NCBI GenBank assembly: GCA_023300365.1
Contig: JALZWD010000171.1
Location: 1 to 8,336 of the forward strand
Direction: 5' to 3'
DNA from: Flavimaricola sp.
GTDB taxonomy: Bacteria > Pseudomonadota > Alphaproteobacteria > Rhodobacterales > Rhodobacteraceae
DNA length: 8,336 nt
Shown one piece after another: positions 5,924-8,336 of the stretch; the stretch's first letter is position 1, and every line of letters starts with the position of its first letter. Under the pieces are notes generated by a model. It ran no database searches. It was not told the DNA's origin and worked only from the letters and a program-made list of their open reading frames with translations. The position numbers were made by a program, and so were the translations under genes.

Positions 5924-7108
5924 ATGAATTTCCCCGAGCGGTTTTCGAACCTTCCGGAATACGCGTTTCCGCGCCTGCGGACGCTTTTGGCACCCCATCA
6001 GCCTGGCGGCGATGAGGTGACGATGACGATTGGTGAGCCACAGCATAGTTTTCCGCCGTGGGTTGCGGATGTTCTGGCGCAGAATTTGTCCGGTTTTAAC
6101 AAATATCCGCCCAATCCGGGGTCGGAGGAATTGTTGACGTCCGTGGCGGGGTGGATTGATCGTCGGTACGGCGTGAAGGTCGATCCTGATCGGGAGGTGA
6201 TGGCGCTTAATGGGACGCGTGAGGGGCTTTATAATGCTCTGATGGCGATCTGTCCGGAAGTGTCCAAGGTTGGACAGACCCCTAACGTATTGATCCCTAA
6301 CCCTTTCTATCAAGTTTACCTTGTGGCAACCCTTGCGTGCGGTGCCAATCCTGTTTTTGTGAATGCCACCGCCGAGACGGGGTTTTTGCCTGATTACCAC
6401 AGCCTTGATGCCGAGACCCTGAATAAGACCAGCGTCGCCTATATCTGTTCGCCGTCGAACCCGCAGGGGGCCGTGGCCGACGAGGCCTATTGGACCGATT
6501 TGCTGGCCTTGGCCGAAAAGCATGATTTTAAGATCTTTGCCGATGAGTGTTACTCGGAGATTTGGCGCGACACGCCGCCATCCGGTGCGCTGGAGATTGC
6601 GAAGAAAGTGGGGGCAGACCCCGAACGCGTGGTGATTTTTCATTCGCTTTCCAAGCGTTCGAACCTGCCGGGTTTGCGCAGTGGGTTTGTGGCCTCTGGC
6701 CCAAAGAACATCGCCGCGATGACGACATTGCGCACCTATGCGGGCACGCCGCTTCCTTTGCCGCTTCAGGCTGTTGCCGCGAAGGTTTGGGATGATGAGG
6801 CCCATGTGGAAGAGAACCGCGGCCTTTATCAGCACAAATACCGCATTGCCGATCAGATCATGGACGGTGTGCCGGGATACCAGAGCCCCGCGGCGGGCTT
6901 TTTCTTGTGGTTGCCGGTGGACGATGGCGAGGCCGCGACGATCAAGCTTTGGCAAGAGACGGGCGTGAAGGTTTTGCCGGGCGCCTACCTGAGCCAGGAC
7001 ACCGATCACGGCAATCCGGGCACAGAATTTATTCGGGTCGCGATGGTGACCCCAACACAAGACATGCAACGCGGGCTGACCCAGCTTCGTGATTGTATCT
7101 ACGGATAA
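5924..7108 (+). CDS. dapC: Class I/II PLP aminotransferase, DapC-like (succinyl-diaminopimelate transaminase)
   Basis: A 394-residue fold-type I aminotransferase. PLP-binding features are in order: NGTRE (about 96-100), CSPSNPQG with N179, FADECYSE with D207 and Y210, and the Schiff-base lysine K244 in SLSKRSNLPGLRSGF, with phosphate-contacting R252. The substrate-carboxylate arginine fits FIRVAM (R371). The opening PEYAFPRLRTLL, the TIGEPQHSFP segment, and SLSKRSN-PG-RSGFVA closely resemble the proteobacterial DapC type, which makes N-succinyl-L,L-diaminopimelate from the 2-amino-6-oxo precursor with glutamate as donor. This feeds lysine and peptidoglycan synthesis. DapC is the best guess, but related enzymes of this family act on other amino acids. 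I chose the ATG at 5924 because GAGG sits five bases before it and homologues begin MNFPERF-like; the frame is open back to 5822 but the extra 34 residues look non-coding. ftsK follows after 15 bases, so the two are probably co-transcribed. Confidence 0.85.
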   Translation: MNFPERFSNLPEYAFPRLRTLLAPHQPGGDEVTMTIGEPQHSFPPWVADVLAQNLSGFNKYPPNPGSEELLTSVAGWIDRRYGVKVDPDREVMALNGTREGLYNALMAICPEVSKVGQTPNVLIPNPFYQVYLVATLACGANPVFVNATAETGFLPDYHSLDAETLNKTSVAYICSPSNPQGAVADEAYWTDLLALAEKHDFKIFADECYSEIWRDTPPSGALEIAKKVGADPERVVIFHSLSKRSNLPGLRSGFVASGPKNIAAMTTLRTYAGTPLPLPLQAVAAKVWDDEAHVEENRGLYQHKYRIADQIMDGVPGYQSPAAGFFLWLPVDDGEAATIKLWQETGVKVLPGAYLSQDTDHGNPGTEFIRVAMVTPTQDMQRGLTQLRDCIYG

Positions 7109-7123
7109 GAAACGAGGCGAGAC

Positions 7124-8336
7124 ATGGCATCCTATCAATCACGCGGACGCGACCCCCTTCTCGATAGTGAGATGCAGGCGGCGCTTGAACGGCGGTCAAA
7201 GGAGCTTATTGGGCTTGGGCTGATCCTTCTTGCGGCGGTGTTTGCGGTGATGATTGGCACCTATAGCCCCGATGATCCCAATTGGATGGTGGCCACGGAT
7301 GCGCCCGTGCAGAATTGGCTTGGGCGGTTTGGCGCCAGCCTTGCGCAGCCGATGTTTATGATTGCGGGTTACGCCACTTGGGCCTTGCCGGTGATGTTGT
7401 TTGTTTGGGGTGTGCGGATTGCGATGCACCGCGGGGCCGAGCGTTTTGTGGGCCGGATCATTTTTGCGCCCATCGCCGCCGCTGTTGCCGCCGTTTATGC
7501 CGCGACATTGGTGGCCCCTGTCGGTTGGGTTGAGAATTTTGGCCTTGGTGGCCTGTTTGGCGATACCGTTTTGAGCGTTTTGCTGACGGTTGTGCCGATT
7601 GGCGCAAGCGTTGCGGTTAAAATCTGGTCGTTGATCGCGGGGATCGCGATGCTGGTTCTTGGGGCCTATGCGCTTGGGTTTTCGAACCGCGAATTGGCCG
7701 TGGGCTGGAAGGCGTTTTTGCTGGGTCTTTTGATTTCGTATGACTTTGTGATGCGGATGTTGGGCCGTGGGGCCAGCGCGTCGATGCGTGCGGCGCAATC
7801 GGCCGGATCAACGATGGCCGAGCGCCGGGCAACAGCGCGTGTGGCGCGGGCCGAACGTGCCGCCGCAGTGGCCGAGGAAGAGGGTTATACCATGCCCTAT
7901 GAGCCCAGCGAAACAGCCCAGCGTGTGGCCGCCGTTGTGCGTGCAAACCCGGCAATGGCCACAGATGATAGCCCCCAAGCCCCTGATTTTGGCGATTATG
8001 CGATGCCACCGGGCGCGCATGGGGCGCAAGAGTTGGTTGCCCCCGCACGCGACGTGCCACAGCAATCGGGCGGATTGTTTTCGCGGATGCCGTCCTTGCT
8101 TAAGCGGGATAAAATGCCCGAGCCCGAGCTTGACCCCAGTGTTTTTGAGGGCGACGCCCAAGCCCCAGATGACAGCCGGATCAAATCGCGGATTTCGGAT
8201 GCCATTCGCGCCCGCAAAGAGGCCGAAGCGCCCCGTGTAGAGCCCGAAGTGACCCGCCCAAAGGGGCCACAGCCGTTGGTTTTGAACCTTGCGCCCGTGC
8301 CAGAGGCCAATGAGGCGGCGGTTCTTGAGGACGTGA
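7124..8336 (+). CDS. ftsK: DNA translocase FtsK, N-terminal membrane and linker part (truncated by window edge)
   Basis: This frame is open to the right edge: 404 codons plus one base. FtsK anchors at the division septum and pumps chromosome ends apart, activating dimer resolution at dif. What is visible is the multi-pass N-terminal domain: hydrophobic segments at about 28-47, 76-100, 111-132 and 164-186, with another at about 194-211. The family loop YSPDDPNWMVATDAPVQNWLG (about 47-66) lies between the first two. From about residue 212 the protein becomes a polar linker. It begins with a basic, Ala/Arg-rich, possibly coiled-coil stretch (MAERRATARVARAERAAAVA) and continues acidic and proline-rich. 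The RecA-like motor and gamma domain lie beyond the window. The ATG at 7124 has GAGG six bases upstream. It is closely preceded by the aminotransferase gene. Confidence 0.92.
   Translation, partial: MASYQSRGRDPLLDSEMQAALERRSKELIGLGLILLAAVFAVMIGTYSPDDPNWMVATDAPVQNWLGRFGASLAQPMFMIAGYATWALPVMLFVWGVRIAMHRGAERFVGRIIFAPIAAAVAAVYAATLVAPVGWVENFGLGGLFGDTVLSVLLTVVPIGASVAVKIWSLIAGIAMLVLGAYALGFSNRELAVGWKAFLLGLLISYDFVMRMLGRGASASMRAAQSAGSTMAERRATARVARAERAAAVAEEEGYTMPYEPSETAQRVAAVVRANPAMATDDSPQAPDFGDYAMPPGAHGAQELVAPARDVPQQSGGLFSRMPSLLKRDKMPEPELDPSVFEGDAQAPDDSRIKSRISDAIRARKEAEAPRVEPEVTRPKGPQPLVLNLAPVPEANEAAVLEDV

Noticed and set aside
5879..7138. 419-residue minus-strand open frame
   Set aside because: It lies opposite the aminotransferase, whose PLP motifs and lysine are intact. 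The minus frame is rich in Arg, His and Pro with no domain.
1..8336. CRISPR arrays, insertion sequences, tRNA or rRNA genes, and defence or phage modules
   Set aside because: No direct-repeat array, transposase frame, cloverleaf or rRNA-like segment was seen. Almost all sequence is accounted for by housekeeping genes with uniform composition.

Overview
The window looks like ordinary core chromosome of an alphaproteobacterium, most likely of the Rhodobacterales (Roseobacter group). The evidence is a GC-rich sequence with a strong G/C bias at third codon positions, Rhodobacterales-like versions of UbiH, the FtsK N-terminus and the DapC-like aminotransferase, and a familiar neighbourhood (thioredoxin/CnoX - LON domain - Trm112 - small unknown - ubiH - amidase - aminotransferase - ftsK). 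No genus can be named from sequence reading alone.

Layout. Positions 1-340 hold the 5' end of a minus-strand gene for a membrane-anchored protein that runs off the left edge. Next is a very glycine-rich 92-residue protein of unknown function (521-799, minus). It is divergent from a plus-strand run of four genes: a chaperedoxin-like thioredoxin with a helical TPR-type tail (1015-1917), a stand-alone LON substrate-binding domain protein (1945-2583), a 59-residue Trm112-like protein that overlaps it by ATGA (2580-2759), and a 106-residue charged protein of unknown function (2823-3143). The run converges on ubiH (3180-4397, minus), a flavin monooxygenase of ubiquinone synthesis. Divergent from ubiH is an amidase-signature hydrolase with an intact Lys-Ser-Ser triad (4479-5804). 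It is followed by a DapC-like class I aminotransferase (5924-7108) and, only 15 bases later, the 5' two-fifths or so of ftsK (7124 to the right edge). The edges cut both outermost genes.

How the genes may work together. CnoX-like thioredoxin and the LON-domain protein both suggest protein quality control, but the LON-domain protein has no protease part and its role is not known. The aminotransferase (lysine/diaminopimelate synthesis for peptidoglycan) and ftsK (divisome and chromosome translocation) are closely spaced and probably co-transcribed, giving a loose cell-wall/division theme. UbiH serves respiration.

I found no mobile element, CRISPR array, tRNA, rRNA, phage gene or defence cassette, and no convincing undescribed system. 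The most interesting leftovers are the glycine-zipper-like small protein, a perfect inverted repeat in its divergent upstream region, a cysteine pair in the truncated left-edge membrane protein, and a recurring TTG-N17/18-TAGG promoter-like pattern.
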